Origin: Undibacterium sp. CCC3.4
Lineage (GTDB): Bacteria; Pseudomonadota; Gammaproteobacteria; Burkholderiales; Burkholderiaceae_D
Length of the DNA: 64,000 nucleotides
Reading direction: 5' to 3'
Assembly (NCBI RefSeq): GCF_034347425.1
Contig: NZ_CP133779.1
Span: 434,001-498,000 of the forward strand
In this document: positions 1 through 8,535 of the stretch, piece by piece
Numbering within the stretch: position 1 is the first letter of the stretch
How the letters are laid out: the number at the start of each line of letters is the position of its first letter
Notes under the pieces: model-generated
What the model saw: only the letters and a program-made list of their open reading frames with translations
Told to the model about the DNA's origin: nothing
Databases searched by the model: none
Program-made: the position numbers and the translations under genes

Positions 1-6
1 ATAATT

Positions 7-444
7 ATGGCAATGGCAATGGGCAACGATGGTGATGGCGAAGACGAAGTCAACAGCACCATCAACACCACACCGCTGGTCGATATCATGCTGGTCTTGC
101 TGATCATTTTCCTTATCACCACGCCGGTGATCACGGATACGGTCAAACTCAAGCTGCCGGCAGAGCGTAACCAGATTTACAAAACCAAGCCGGAAAATAT
201 CACCATCTCGATCAGCAAAGAGGGCGATATTTACTGGAATGGCGGCATGAAACCACTGCCCGGTGGCACCGAAGATTTATTCGACAGATTGAAAGTCGAA
301 GCCGTCAAGGTACCGCAACCGGAAGTGCATATTCGCGGCGATCAAAACGTGCGCTACGAATTTGTCGGCAAGACTATCCTCAACGCCCAGCGCGCCGGGA
401 TTACCAAGGTTGGGTTCGTGATCGAACCACCGCCTAAAAACTGA
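7..444 (+). CDS. exbD: ExbD/TolR family biopolymer transport protein (first copy)
   Basis: ExbD proteins work with ExbB and TonB in the inner membrane, turning proton flow into mechanical work on outer-membrane TonB-dependent receptors. The 145-residue product has the family layout: a short cytoplasmic N-terminus, one transmembrane helix at about residues 22-42 carrying the conserved proton-path Asp (D26, context TPLVDIMLV), and a periplasmic domain of about 100 residues. It is followed 10 bases later by a second exbD, and such pairs usually sit behind tonB-exbB, which would lie left of the window. The start is at the window edge, so the ribosome binding site cannot be seen and one of the next in-frame ATGs is also possible. 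TolR is the nearest alternative, but the paired arrangement favours ExbD. Confidence 0.9.
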   Translation: MAMAMGNDGDGEDEVNSTINTTPLVDIMLVLLIIFLITTPVITDTVKLKLPAERNQIYKTKPENITISISKEGDIYWNGGMKPLPGGTEDLFDRLKVEAVKVPQPEVHIRGDQNVRYEFVGKTILNAQRAGITKVGFVIEPPPKN

Positions 445-454
445 GGAACAGACT

Positions 455-883
455 ATGGCAATGCAAATGGGTTCCGGCGGCTCAGGCGAACCGGAAGTAA
501 TGATAGAAATGAACATGACGCCCCTGATCGACGTCATGCTGGTGTTGATCATCATGCTGATCATCACGATTCCTATCCAGAATCATTCGGTCAATCTGAA
601 TATGCCGACCAATCAACCGTCGAAACCGACGGAGCCACCGGTGGTGGTCAATCTCGATGTCGACTTTGACGGCACGGTCTTGTGGAATGGCGTGGCAGTA
701 GCAAACCGCGCTGAACTCGAAGCCAAGCTCACTGAAGTGGCGAGCAACCCGAATCAGCCGGAAGTACATCTGCGACCGAACGCGGTCGTACCGTATAAAT
801 CGGTGGCGGCAGTGATGGCTTCGGCTCAGCGACTTGGCGTGACCAAGATCGGTATGGTTGGGAACGAGCAGTTCTTGAAGTAA
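455..883 (+). CDS. exbD: ExbD/TolR family biopolymer transport protein (second copy)
   Basis: This is a second ExbD-type subunit of 142 residues, clearly a paralogue of the gene just upstream. Both begin MAM-x-MG, both have one transmembrane helix at about residues 22-42 with the key Asp at position 26 (TPLIDVMLV), and both have a periplasmic domain ending in a conserved alanine/glycine-rich segment. A good Shine-Dalgarno (GAGGA) overlaps the stop region of the first copy, so the two are translationally linked. Double exbD genes are common in TonB clusters of Proteobacteria, where one copy may be specialised. A strong terminator follows directly, so this is the last gene of its operon. Confidence 0.9.
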   Translation: MAMQMGSGGSGEPEVMIEMNMTPLIDVMLVLIIMLIITIPIQNHSVNLNMPTNQPSKPTEPPVVVNLDVDFDGTVLWNGVAVANRAELEAKLTEVASNPNQPEVHLRPNAVVPYKSVAAVMASAQRLGVTKIGMVGNEQFLK

Positions 884-900
884 GCAGCAGTCAATACAAA

Positions 901-934
901 AAAAGCGCCGAAGGTTTTTCCCGGCGCTTTTTTT
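901..934. terminator. Bidirectional intrinsic terminator between exbD and glk
   Basis: A 10-bp inverted repeat (AAAAGCGCCG ... CGGCGCTTTT, arms 901-910 and 922-931) is flanked by A-rich and T-rich runs on its two sides. It can therefore end transcription of exbD from the left and of the convergent glk gene from the right. Confidence 0.85.
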
Positions 935-945
935 CTTTTGCGGAC

Positions 946-2802
946 TCAACTGTCGAGATGCGAAATAAAGCGCGTATAACTGCTTTCTTTGATCAAGCCA
1001 GTCTCACCACGCGGCGCTTCGAGTGACAAACCGACCGTCAATATATCGATCAGCAAGAGCTGTAAAATACGTGAAACCATCGCCAGAAAGCTGGCATTGT
1101 CTTCGGTGTGATTGACTGCCAAGCACACCGTCGCCTTCTTCGCCAGCGGCGACTGATGCGGTGCCAGTACGATGACGGCCGCGCCGGCGAATAAAGCCGC
1201 ATCAACGGCGTGCAACAGTTCCGGCAATTTTCCTGAGTTCGAGATGACGATGACGACATCGCCAGGTTTCAGCAATTCGGCCGCCAGCAAAAACAAATGC
1301 GCATCGCCATAAATGGCAGTCGGAATGCGGAAGCGGAAAAACTTATGCTGAGCGTCAAGCGCAACGGCGCGCGAATTTCCCATCGCATACAATTCGAGTT
1401 TATTGGCTTTATGCAAAAATGCAATGGCCCGCTCAATCGCATGAACATCGAGTTGATCGCGAAATTGTAGAATTGCCGACACGGTATTGTCGATCACTTT
1501 CGCGCTTAAATCGTGGGTACTGTCATTGCGCCTTACCTGACTATGTCGTACCGGAATGGTGCCGTTGAGACTGCTGGCAAACTTGAGTTTGAAGTCGGCC
1601 AAACCGGTGAAGCCGAGCGAACGACAAAAGCGGATGACGGTAGGCTGACTGACATCGGCTTGCCTGGCGATTTCCACAATCGCTTCATTGAGCACGCTGC
1701 GCGGATTGGCTAAAATCAGTGTTGCCACACGCCGTTCAGCCGGCGTCAGCGTCGCTTGGATTTGCTGTATGCGGTCAAGCAGTGAACTGTCGGCACTGCG
1801 GCCGCGCAAGTGCTCAGACAAAATCGCCGAGACGCCATAAAACGCCGGGTTCGGCGTCGTGATCACATAGGTGGGAATCTGCGCCAAGTAGCCGCGAAAA
1901 CGGCCCTTGGCTTCGAAGCGCGCGCGAAATGGTGAAGTCGTGAACCATTCCCCCATCAGCGGAATAATGCCGCCACCAATATACATACCGCCGCAAGCGC
2001 CGAGCGTCACGGCCAGGTTGGCACTGAAGCTACCGAGCATACCGCAAAAGCACTCCAGCGTTTCCAAGCACAAAGGCTCGGCCTCGCTCAGGGCGCGGCG
2101 AGTAATTTCTTGGGCCGATACCGCCGTGGGCGCACAGCGATTCCTGGCGGCCAAGGCGCGATGGATCAATTCCATACCAGGGCCGGAAATCAGCCGCTCA
2201 GCCGAAACATGCGACCATTCTTGCCAAGCAAATTGCAGTATCGAGAATTCGCGCTCGTCACTCGGCGCAAAGTTGGCATGTCCGCCTTCCGAACCGAGCG
2301 TGACAAAACCGTCGGAAGTCGGAATCAAACCCGACACCCCCAAACCGGTGCCCGGCCCGAGCACACCGATGACCGATTTGGCAACCGCCGTGCCAGCGCC
2401 AACCTGCATCAGTTCGCCACTTTGCAAGTGCGGCAAGGCCATCGCCAAGGCGGTGAAATCATTCACGATGAGTAAAGTATGCAGAGAAAATTGCGCCCGC
2501 ACGGCATCGATGGAAAACTCCCAGGCGCGATTGGTCATGCGCACATAATCGCCATCGATAGGATAAGCAATCGCCAAGGCCGCATGCTGCACCCCGCTCA
2601 CTTGCTGCTGATCCCAATACGCCTGCATCAGTTCAACCATGCCGCCGTATTCATCGCACTTCAACACCTGGACCGCCTGAAACACACCAGCGGCCGTTTC
2701 GAGCGTGAAGCGCGCATGCGTGGCACCGATGTCGGCCAACAAACGTGGCCCGCCGGGAAAATGTGTGGCTTTACTATGTTCGATCAGGACAGGTTGATTC
2801 AT
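946..2802 (-). CDS. glk: Bifunctional glucokinase / RpiR-family transcriptional regulator
   Basis: The 618-residue protein is a fusion. Residues about 20-335 are a glucokinase of the ROK-unrelated Glk family: the phosphate-binding ADIGATHARF starts near residue 23, the catalytic Asp is in VNDF at about 114-115, a GPGTGLG loop lies near 149-155 and the SEGGHANF motif near 171. Residues about 342-412 form an RpiR-type helix-turn-helix (HexR-like), and about 455-595 a SIS sugar-phosphate-binding domain. Glk makes glucose-6-phosphate, and HexR-type regulators respond to sugar phosphates such as KDPG, so one polypeptide could sense what it feeds. This fusion is known from Burkholderiales. The gene is monocistronic, convergent with exbD, and has a repeat array in its upstream region. 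Confidence 0.92.
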   Translation of the reverse strand: MNQPVLIEHSKATHFPGGPRLLADIGATHARFTLETAAGVFQAVQVLKCDEYGGMVELMQAYWDQQQVSGVQHAALAIAYPIDGDYVRMTNRAWEFSIDAVRAQFSLHTLLIVNDFTALAMALPHLQSGELMQVGAGTAVAKSVIGVLGPGTGLGVSGLIPTSDGFVTLGSEGGHANFAPSDEREFSILQFAWQEWSHVSAERLISGPGMELIHRALAARNRCAPTAVSAQEITRRALSEAEPLCLETLECFCGMLGSFSANLAVTLGACGGMYIGGGIIPLMGEWFTTSPFRARFEAKGRFRGYLAQIPTYVITTPNPAFYGVSAILSEHLRGRSADSSLLDRIQQIQATLTPAERRVATLILANPRSVLNEAIVEIARQADVSQPTVIRFCRSLGFTGLADFKLKFASSLNGTIPVRHSQVRRNDSTHDLSAKVIDNTVSAILQFRDQLDVHAIERAIAFLHKANKLELYAMGNSRAVALDAQHKFFRFRIPTAIYGDAHLFLLAAELLKPGDVVIVISNSGKLPELLHAVDAALFAGAAVIVLAPHQSPLAKKATVCLAVNHTEDNASFLAMVSRILQLLLIDILTVGLSLEAPRGETGLIKESSYTRFISHLDS

Positions 2803-3138
2803 GGTGCGCGCGAGGCAGGCGATTATTCGATTTCCAGCAATTTAACACAGCCATCGTGTAGCGTCGCTTTTTTGCCGCAAGCTAGTGCAGAGAAAAACGC
2901 GGCTGTATACATGCCAAGGCATTGCCAAGGCATTGCCAATGCAATGCCAATGCACACAAAACACGGCAAAAGCGCGGCGCTATGATATATTCGCTGCAAA
3001 ATCAGCAATCACAGCGGAACCTCGGCGAACCCGGCGCCCCAGTACGGCGCAGCGCGCCGCATAGCGGTGTTTTCGCTCTCCTTTCGTAACGCGCCAAGCA
3101 ATCATGCCGCGACACACACCTGAAGAATCGGATTTGGA
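2803..3138. other. Intergenic region between divergent glk and an orphan gene
   Basis: This 336-base stretch separates two divergently transcribed genes, so it must hold both promoters. The only clear structure is the run of four 11-base repeats at 2911-2953, annotated separately. The part from about 3009 to 3110 is GC-rich with several short CGGCGC/GCGCCG matches but no convincing hairpin or gene. The short reading frames crossing it have no recognisable coding features. Confidence 0.6.
2911..2953. repeat. Four tandem 11-base repeats upstream of glk
   Basis: Four near-identical units follow one another without a gap: ATGCCAAGGC, ATTGCCAAGGC, ATTGCCAATGC and AATGCCAATGC. The period of 10-11 bases is about one DNA helical turn. 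The array lies about 110-150 bases upstream of the glk start codon, which makes it a candidate regulator-binding array, although simple slippage expansion could also explain it. Confidence 0.7.
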
Positions 3139-3510
3139 ATGAATCACAAGTTAAGTATCGATGAATACAATGCGCTGGAACTGATCAGCAAATTGCCGAA
3201 AAATGTTAAACCGAATGCCTGCATAGGACGCAACACCAAGCGTTTGTCGGGTATTAAACTGGTCGCCTATCGCAAAGATGGTAGCTTGGAATTGACCGAA
3301 ACCGGTCGTCAGGTTTTATTCATCAAGCAATGTATTGACGGTTTGCGCGCCATCGCCGCCGACGGCAATGCCCCATTAATGGAAACAGTCGCTACATTTT
3401 TGAGTAAAAAAGGTCATATCGAGACGGATGAAGTCAGCGCAGAACGTCGCATCAGCGCGCGCGGAATCGAATGCTTGGCCGATATCGACGCCAATATGAA
3501 AGCTGATTGA
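3139..3510 (+). CDS. Conserved-looking hypothetical protein
   Basis: The 123-residue soluble protein has no signal peptide or membrane segment. The middle part (about residues 50-75, KDGSLELTETGRQVLFI) resembles the wing and following helix of winged-helix proteins, where a short beta-hairpin is followed by LTEKGR-like sequence. A DNA-binding or adaptor role is therefore possible but not shown. The gene has normal codon use, stands alone, and ends two bases before the convergent end of lnt. I do not recognise the family. Confidence 0.6.
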   Translation: MNHKLSIDEYNALELISKLPKNVKPNACIGRNTKRLSGIKLVAYRKDGSLELTETGRQVLFIKQCIDGLRAIAADGNAPLMETVATFLSKKGHIETDEVSAERRISARGIECLADIDANMKAD

Positions 3511-3511
3511 G

Positions 3512-5083
3512 TTATTGCTTGCCAGTCCAAGGGACTGAGCAACGCGCAGCCAGCAGCATGAACAAAGCCAGCCATACCACCGTGCGATTACCCCAGCGCA
3601 GGTAGGGTGTCATCCCGGTCTGCCCTTGTACACTGGCAGTCAGGCTGGCGCGCCGTAGAAATGGCAATTGCGCCTGCACGACACCATCGGCGCGAATGTG
3701 GACGGTGGCACCGGTATTGGTGGCGCTGAGCCAAGGTCGACCGGTTTCCAACACGCGCATACGCGCAAATTGCAAATGTTGCGGAATGCCTATTGAATCA
3801 CCATACCAAGCCAGATTCGACACATTGAGCAAAATACTCGCGACGCCCTGACCGGCCTGCTGTTGGGCACGCAGCTTGTCGGCAATTTCTTCGCCAAACA
3901 AACTTTCATAGCAAATATTCGGCAACACAAACTGCGTCCCGACCCGCATCGGCGCTTGCCGCGCCGCGCCGGGAGTCAGTTCGCCCATGGGAATATGTAA
4001 CCACCGCACAAACCAAGCGAAGCCATAGGGAATAAATTCACCGAACGGCACCAGATGATGTTTATCGTAGCGATAACTGGCAGCGGCATACTCGGTCGAT
4101 AAGCCCAGCACACTATTAGCATAGCGATCGCTGCCATCTTGCATGATTACGCCCAGCAAGATCGCACTGCCGTGCGCAGCGGCATAGTTTTGTAAGCTGG
4201 AAAGATAATCAGGCGGCAACATTGATATCGGCACTGGCAAGGCAGTTTCCGGCGTGATGATCAGGTCGGCGGGTGTAGCTGTCAGCATGCTGCGATATAA
4301 ATCCAAGGTATCTTGCAGATGTTGCGGATCGAACTTTATATCTTGCGCAATATTCCCTTGCAGTAAGCGCACACTCAAGGCTGTGCCGCTGGGCTGCGTC
4401 CACACCACGCTGCGCAACAGCGCTCCGCTGGCAAGCAATACCACAGCCAGCAAAACCAGCGCCGTGCGCCGTGCCCGGCCGATACCAGCAGAGAGCAGCA
4501 AGGCCAAGATCGCGGCGAGCAGCGCGGCCACATAGCCAACTCCATACACGCCGACCAGCGGCGCGTAGCCAGCCAAGGGACTGTCGCTGTGGGCATAACC
4601 GCCGATGGCCCAGGGAAAACCACTGAGCAGCCAGCCACGCAGCCATTCGGAAAGAGTCCAGAGCGCCGGAAAAAGTAGTAGCAGAGTCGCTGTCAGCGAG
4701 AGTCGCCAACGCCGTTGCAGAAACACACCGAGCAGCGCGAATAGCCAAGGATACACCGCCATGCCGGCGGCGAACAACAGCAGTGCCAGCGCGGCCAAGG
4801 CGGCTGGCATGTCGCCGTAGCGTGCCATCGCCACCCACAACCAGCAGACATTGATGGACAGAGCAACCGTGCCGCCCGCCCAAGCAAGCCAGCCGACTTG
4901 ACGCAAGCTCCATTGTGGTTGCAGCAATATGAAAAACCACCCGGCCAGGCTGAGAATTTGCAGCGGCCACAAGGCATAAGGGGCAAACGAGAACACACTC
5001 ACTGCGCCGGCCAGCAAGCTGACCATCAGCGCGCCGGCAAACGAGCCGGCGCGCCATCGCGGCAGCCAGCCGCTGCGATTCAT
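3512..5083 (-). CDS. lnt: Apolipoprotein N-acyltransferase
   Basis: Lnt adds the third acyl chain to the N-terminal Cys of lipoproteins in the inner membrane, which lets the Lol system sort them to the outer membrane. The 523-residue protein has about eight hydrophobic segments in residues 15-225 followed by a nitrilase-like periplasmic domain. The catalytic triad is visible: E279 (TPET), K341 (YRYDKHHL) and C391 (NICYESL). The start overlaps the stop of corC by four bases, the standard corC-lnt arrangement. The protein is complete and shows nothing unusual. Lipoproteins that would be substrates are encoded at the right end of this window. Confidence 0.96.
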   Translation of the reverse strand: MNRSGWLPRWRAGSFAGALMVSLLAGAVSVFSFAPYALWPLQILSLAGWFFILLQPQWSLRQVGWLAWAGGTVALSINVCWLWVAMARYGDMPAALAALALLLFAAGMAVYPWLFALLGVFLQRRWRLSLTATLLLLFPALWTLSEWLRGWLLSGFPWAIGGYAHSDSPLAGYAPLVGVYGVGYVAALLAAILALLLSAGIGRARRTALVLLAVVLLASGALLRSVVWTQPSGTALSVRLLQGNIAQDIKFDPQHLQDTLDLYRSMLTATPADLIITPETALPVPISMLPPDYLSSLQNYAAAHGSAILLGVIMQDGSDRYANSVLGLSTEYAAASYRYDKHHLVPFGEFIPYGFAWFVRWLHIPMGELTPGAARQAPMRVGTQFVLPNICYESLFGEEIADKLRAQQQAGQGVASILLNVSNLAWYGDSIGIPQHLQFARMRVLETGRPWLSATNTGATVHIRADGVVQAQLPFLRRASLTASVQGQTGMTPYLRWGNRTVVWLALFMLLAARCSVPWTGKQ

Positions 5084-5973
5084 TCGCTTAATCCATGACG
5101 CGCTTCAATGCGTTGCTCGACTTGTAAGATCTGCACTTCACGCGCATCGGCACGTAAGACTTCGAAAAACAAATTGCCGAGGGAAAATTCGTCGCCTTTA
5201 TGCGGTACTTTGCCAAGATGATGCTCGACCAATTCGCCTATCGTCTCTACCGTCACATCACTCAGTTCAACCCCGAGCATATGATTGAAATGGCTGAGCT
5301 CAGTCAAGCCTTTGACGCGCCAACGCTTGCCATTGCCTTTGTTTTCGAGTGCCAGAATATTATCTTCTTCCTCTTCGAAATCGTATTCATCTTCGATATC
5401 GCCGACAATTTGTTCGAGCACATCTTCAATCGTGATCAGACCGGCAATACCGCCGTATTCATCGACGACCATCGCCATATGGTTGCGGTTGGCACGGAAA
5501 TCGCGCAGCAAGACATTGAGTCGTTTCGATTCCGGAATATAAATCACCGGCCGCAGCATGGCGCGGACATCGAAGGCCTCTTCCGCGTAATAACGCAAGA
5601 GATCTTTGGCCAGCAGCACGCCGATCACTTTATCTTGATCGCCATCGATAGCAGGGAAACGTGAATGCGCAGCGGTCAACACTTGCGGTAACCATTCCTC
5701 GATTGGAGTGGAAATGTCAACGACATCCATTTGCGCGCGCGGAATCATGATATCGCGGGCCGCGAGGTCGGAAACTTGAAACACGCCCTCTATCATTGCC
5801 AAGGCATCGGCATCGATGAGATTACGTTCCTGAGCGTCTGTCAATACTTCCAACAGTTCGGCGCGATTTTCAGGTTCTGGAGAAATCAGAGCGGTCAATC
5901 GTTCAAACAAAGACCGGTGTGGTTTAAGGTCAGCTGGTCTGACCTTACTGGAGTGCTCTTGCATAGGAGGCAT
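5080..5973 (-). CDS. corC: CorC/HlyC family transporter-associated protein (CBS domains)
   Basis: The 297-residue soluble protein contains a CBS-domain pair (about residues 75-195, beginning at the DIMIPRAQMDVVD motif) followed by a CorC/HlyC C-terminal domain (about 210-290). Proteins of this family (YbeX/CorC) are linked to magnesium/cobalt handling and, in Escherichia coli, also to ribosome metabolism together with the neighbouring ybeY. The gene is in the conserved miaB-phoH-ybeY-corC-lnt order, but a potassium-channel gene sits between it and ybeY. The start could be either the first ATG or the one three codons later, and neither has a good Shine-Dalgarno. Confidence 0.92.
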   Translation of the reverse strand: MPPMQEHSSKVRPADLKPHRSLFERLTALISPEPENRAELLEVLTDAQERNLIDADALAMIEGVFQVSDLAARDIMIPRAQMDVVDISTPIEEWLPQVLTAAHSRFPAIDGDQDKVIGVLLAKDLLRYYAEEAFDVRAMLRPVIYIPESKRLNVLLRDFRANRNHMAMVVDEYGGIAGLITIEDVLEQIVGDIEDEYDFEEEEDNILALENKGNGKRWRVKGLTELSHFNHMLGVELSDVTVETIGELVEHHLGKVPHKGDEFSLGNLFFEVLRADAREVQILQVEQRIEARHGLSE

Positions 5974-6091
5974 AACGCCGTTATTTCAATCCTACAGAAT
6001 ACAACAAATCAACGACTTTCCCAAATTTTGTCGATGCAGGGCTTAATTTGTTGCTTTTTTAATAAAGACACAGCAGATTGTCATACGCCGG

Positions 6092-7006
6092 TCATTTTTC
6101 TGCCGGCATCGTTTCATCTGCACTGATGTGCAGCTCTTCGGTATCGTGAAACTTGGCGTAATGTAAATGTGCGACACTGCCTTGATTGCTCATGATATCG
6201 ACGTAGCGATGATTCCAATGTATCAGGGCGCTCGGATAATACTGGCGTGCGCGCTGAGATTGATTGGTGGTGTCATCGATGCCTTCTATGCTCAGTATCA
6301 GTGCCGCATTACTGGCCTGCAGTTGTTCCGGGGTCAAACCATACAAGGGACTTTGGCTGTCGATCACATGCATGACGGTCCAGCCGAGCATAAAAATAGG
6401 ATGCTGCTCGCGCTCGAGCACGAGCTCGTGAATTTTTCTGAAACTGCCCATGGTGGCAGTCGGTTCATCGCGGATCAGGCGCAGTTTGGCCGCCGCTTCG
6501 CTGATGATATTCATGCGCGCATTGGCCAGTCGTATCATCAACATCAAGCGCCCATCCACCACATGGCTGACCGGGTGGCGGGCAAACACGATGCTCGAAC
6601 GCGGCCGCGAAAAACGCGCGAACATCACACCGGTAGTTAAGGCGACACTGGCCATGCCGACGAAAATTTCCAAGGTCGCCACCACATGCGCGTACACCGA
6701 TTGCGGATGCATGTCGCCATAGCCGACCGTTGCCAAGGTTTCCACGCTGAAGAAAAAAGCCCCGAGAAAATTATCCGGGGCCAGATTAGCAATAGGATTA
6801 CTGCCCAACAGATAAAGGCTGGCAAATATCAGATTGAATAACAGGAACACGACGGCGACGGCGGCGAAAAACATCGGCCAACTCGAGGTCATCGCGTAAT
6901 AGTACACATCTTGCCAGACATGGCGTCCCAAACCGAAGGTCAGCACATCACGCCCGCCCATACTGATGCGGCGACCGCGTGGTGCGCGTGCAGAAAACCA
7001 GCGCAT
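6092..7006 (-). CDS. Inward-rectifier (KirBac-type) potassium channel
   Basis: The product has the two-helix pore layout of Kir channels: a cationic N-terminal segment with an amphipathic slide-helix-like start, a first membrane helix (about residues 45-70), a pore loop with the potassium filter TVGYGDMHP, a second helix (about 110-130), and a cytoplasmic immunoglobulin-like C-terminal domain of about 170 residues. Size (304 residues) and order match bacterial KirBac proteins. The open frame extends further upstream, but that part overlaps ybeY. The ATG at 7006 has an AAGG ribosome binding site 8 bases away and lies 10 bases after the ybeY stop, so I chose it. It is co-oriented with, and apparently inserted into, the ybeY-corC pair. 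Confidence 0.88.
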   Translation of the reverse strand: MRWFSARAPRGRRISMGGRDVLTFGLGRHVWQDVYYYAMTSSWPMFFAAVAVVFLLFNLIFASLYLLGSNPIANLAPDNFLGAFFFSVETLATVGYGDMHPQSVYAHVVATLEIFVGMASVALTTGVMFARFSRPRSSIVFARHPVSHVVDGRLMLMIRLANARMNIISEAAAKLRLIRDEPTATMGSFRKIHELVLEREQHPIFMLGWTVMHVIDSQSPLYGLTPEQLQASNAALILSIEGIDDTTNQSQRARQYYPSALIHWNHRYVDIMSNQGSVAHLHYAKFHDTEELHISADETMPAEK

Positions 7007-7016
7007 CGTCGTCGCC

Positions 7017-7487
7017 TTACAGGTAAGGGTTAGCCAAACCAAGGCCGGCCAGAATGCTGATTTCCAGCGCTTCCATTTCCTCGGCCTCGGCATCATCTTC
7101 ATGGTCGTAGCCTTGGGCATGCAACACCCCGTGCACGATCAAGTGGCAAGCATGTTCAGCCACGCTTTTCTTTTGTTCCAGTGCTTCTGCTTGCAAGACA
7201 TCGGTACACAAGATGATATCGGCCTGCGTTACTTCGGCATCTTCGTCTTCGGTGTAGGCAAAAGTCAGTACATTGGTTGCATAGTCCTTGCCACGATAAT
7301 CGTGGTTCAAGCTGCACCCTTCGGCGGCGTCGACAAACCGCAGCGTCAACTCGGCGGGAAAGAACAGCGCTGCCTGCACGGTTTTCCGTAACAGCGGACG
7401 CGGCAGTAATTCTTGCAAACGCGGATCGGCATACTGTACCGACAAAGAGAGGCGCGGCTTAGCGGCTGGTTTATTTTTTGCGGGCAT
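7017..7487 (-). CDS. ybeY: Endoribonuclease YbeY (16S rRNA maturation)
   Basis: YbeY is a zinc-dependent single-strand endoribonuclease needed for processing the 3' end of 16S rRNA and for ribosome quality control. The diagnostic zinc site HGVLHAQGYDH (three His) is near the C-terminus, and the core LxxLNxxYRGKDxATNVLTF motif precedes it. The frame is open further upstream, but the family normally starts just before the LSLSVQYAD segment, so the ATG at 7487 is preferred (156 residues) and 7499 is the alternative. Both overlap the end of phoH, indicating translational coupling. Confidence 0.93.
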   Translation of the reverse strand: MPAKNKPAAKPRLSLSVQYADPRLQELLPRPLLRKTVQAALFFPAELTLRFVDAAEGCSLNHDYRGKDYATNVLTFAYTEDEDAEVTQADIILCTDVLQAEALEQKKSVAEHACHLIVHGVLHAQGYDHEDDAEAEEMEALEISILAGLGLANPYL

Positions 7488-8535
7488 GTTGGGCGGCATG
7501 GAGTGTTGAGGAATGAAGCGAGGCGTGCTCATGCACCGCTTCGTAGGCGTCGACGATGCGACCGACCAGTGGATGACGGACCACATCGACGCTGCTGAAC
7601 TGTGAAAAGGCGATGCCTTTCACCTCCTGCAAAACCTGACAGGCATCGATGAGACCGCTTTTCTGGCCGCGCTGCAGATCGACTTGAGTCAAGTCACCGG
7701 TGATCACGGCTTTGCTGCCGAAACCTATACGCGTGAGGAACATTTTCATTTGTTCCGGCGTGGTGTTTTGCGCTTCATCGAGAATGATAAAGGCGTGATT
7801 GAGTGTACGACCGCGCATATACGCCAGCGGTGCGATTTCAATCGCCTGTTTTTCAAACATTTTCTGGGTGCGGTCATGGCCGAGCAAATCGTACAAGGCA
7901 TCATACAGCGGACGCAGATACGGGTCGACTTTCTGCGCCAAATCGCCGGGCAGAAAACCGAGTCGCTCACCAGCTTCCACCGCCGGACGCGTGAGCACGA
8001 TACGTTTCACGGCCTCGCGTTCGAGGGCATCAACGGCACAAGCAACCGCCAGATAGGTTTTACCAGTACCGGCTGGGCCGATGCCGAAGGTGATGTCATG
8101 CTCAAGGATATCTTTGAGGTAGAGATTCTGATGTGGCGTGCGCCCGCGTAAATCGCTGCGCCGGGTTTTTAACACCGGACTACCGACATCGGCCAGCTCT
8201 GCCGGACTATCCGCCAGCGGCAAGACCGGCACAGCCAACGCGGTACGCCCGGCCAGAGTGTTTCTGGCTTTTTGTTCCACCAGCGCCAATTGCACATCAT
8301 CGATGGAAACCGCTTTGCGTGCGAGCGGATAAAAATGTTCGAGCAAGGCCAGCGCGCGCTCGGCGTGGTGTCCGCTGATGATGAATTTTCCACCCCGGCG
8401 GAAAATTGTCACGTCCAACGCCGCCGAAATTTGCCGCAAATTTTCATCGAGCGGGCCGCACAAATTCGCCAACTGGGTATTGTCCAGCGTTTGCGGAATA
8501 AAATGCAGCACCGGCACGGGAGTTTTGCCTGTCAT
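7471..8535 (-). CDS. phoH: PhoH-like ATPase
   Basis: The 354-residue protein has an N-terminal region of about 125 residues and a C-terminal P-loop ATPase domain. The Walker A motif GPAGTGKT is at residues 153-160 and the Walker B motif IILDEAQN near 250. PhoH-family (YbeZ) proteins are RNA-linked ATPases that work with YbeY in RNA processing. The start overlaps the miaB stop by four bases and the end overlaps ybeY, placing it in the middle of a tightly coupled operon. The sequence is complete and ordinary. Confidence 0.94.
   Translation of the reverse strand: MTGKTPVPVLHFIPQTLDNTQLANLCGPLDENLRQISAALDVTIFRRGGKFIISGHHAERALALLEHFYPLARKAVSIDDVQLALVEQKARNTLAGRTALAVPVLPLADSPAELADVGSPVLKTRRSDLRGRTPHQNLYLKDILEHDITFGIGPAGTGKTYLAVACAVDALEREAVKRIVLTRPAVEAGERLGFLPGDLAQKVDPYLRPLYDALYDLLGHDRTQKMFEKQAIEIAPLAYMRGRTLNHAFIILDEAQNTTPEQMKMFLTRIGFGSKAVITGDLTQVDLQRGQKSGLIDACQVLQEVKGIAFSQFSSVDVVRHPLVGRIVDAYEAVHEHASLHSSTLHAAQHARKK

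Noticed and set aside
1907..2548. 213-codon frame antisense to the glucokinase part
   Set aside because: It is an antisense shadow of a well-supported gene, without an RBS or recognisable domain.
4209..5057. 282-codon alternative frame inside lnt
   Set aside because: It covers the N-terminal membrane helices of lnt in another frame; the lnt frame explains the region completely.
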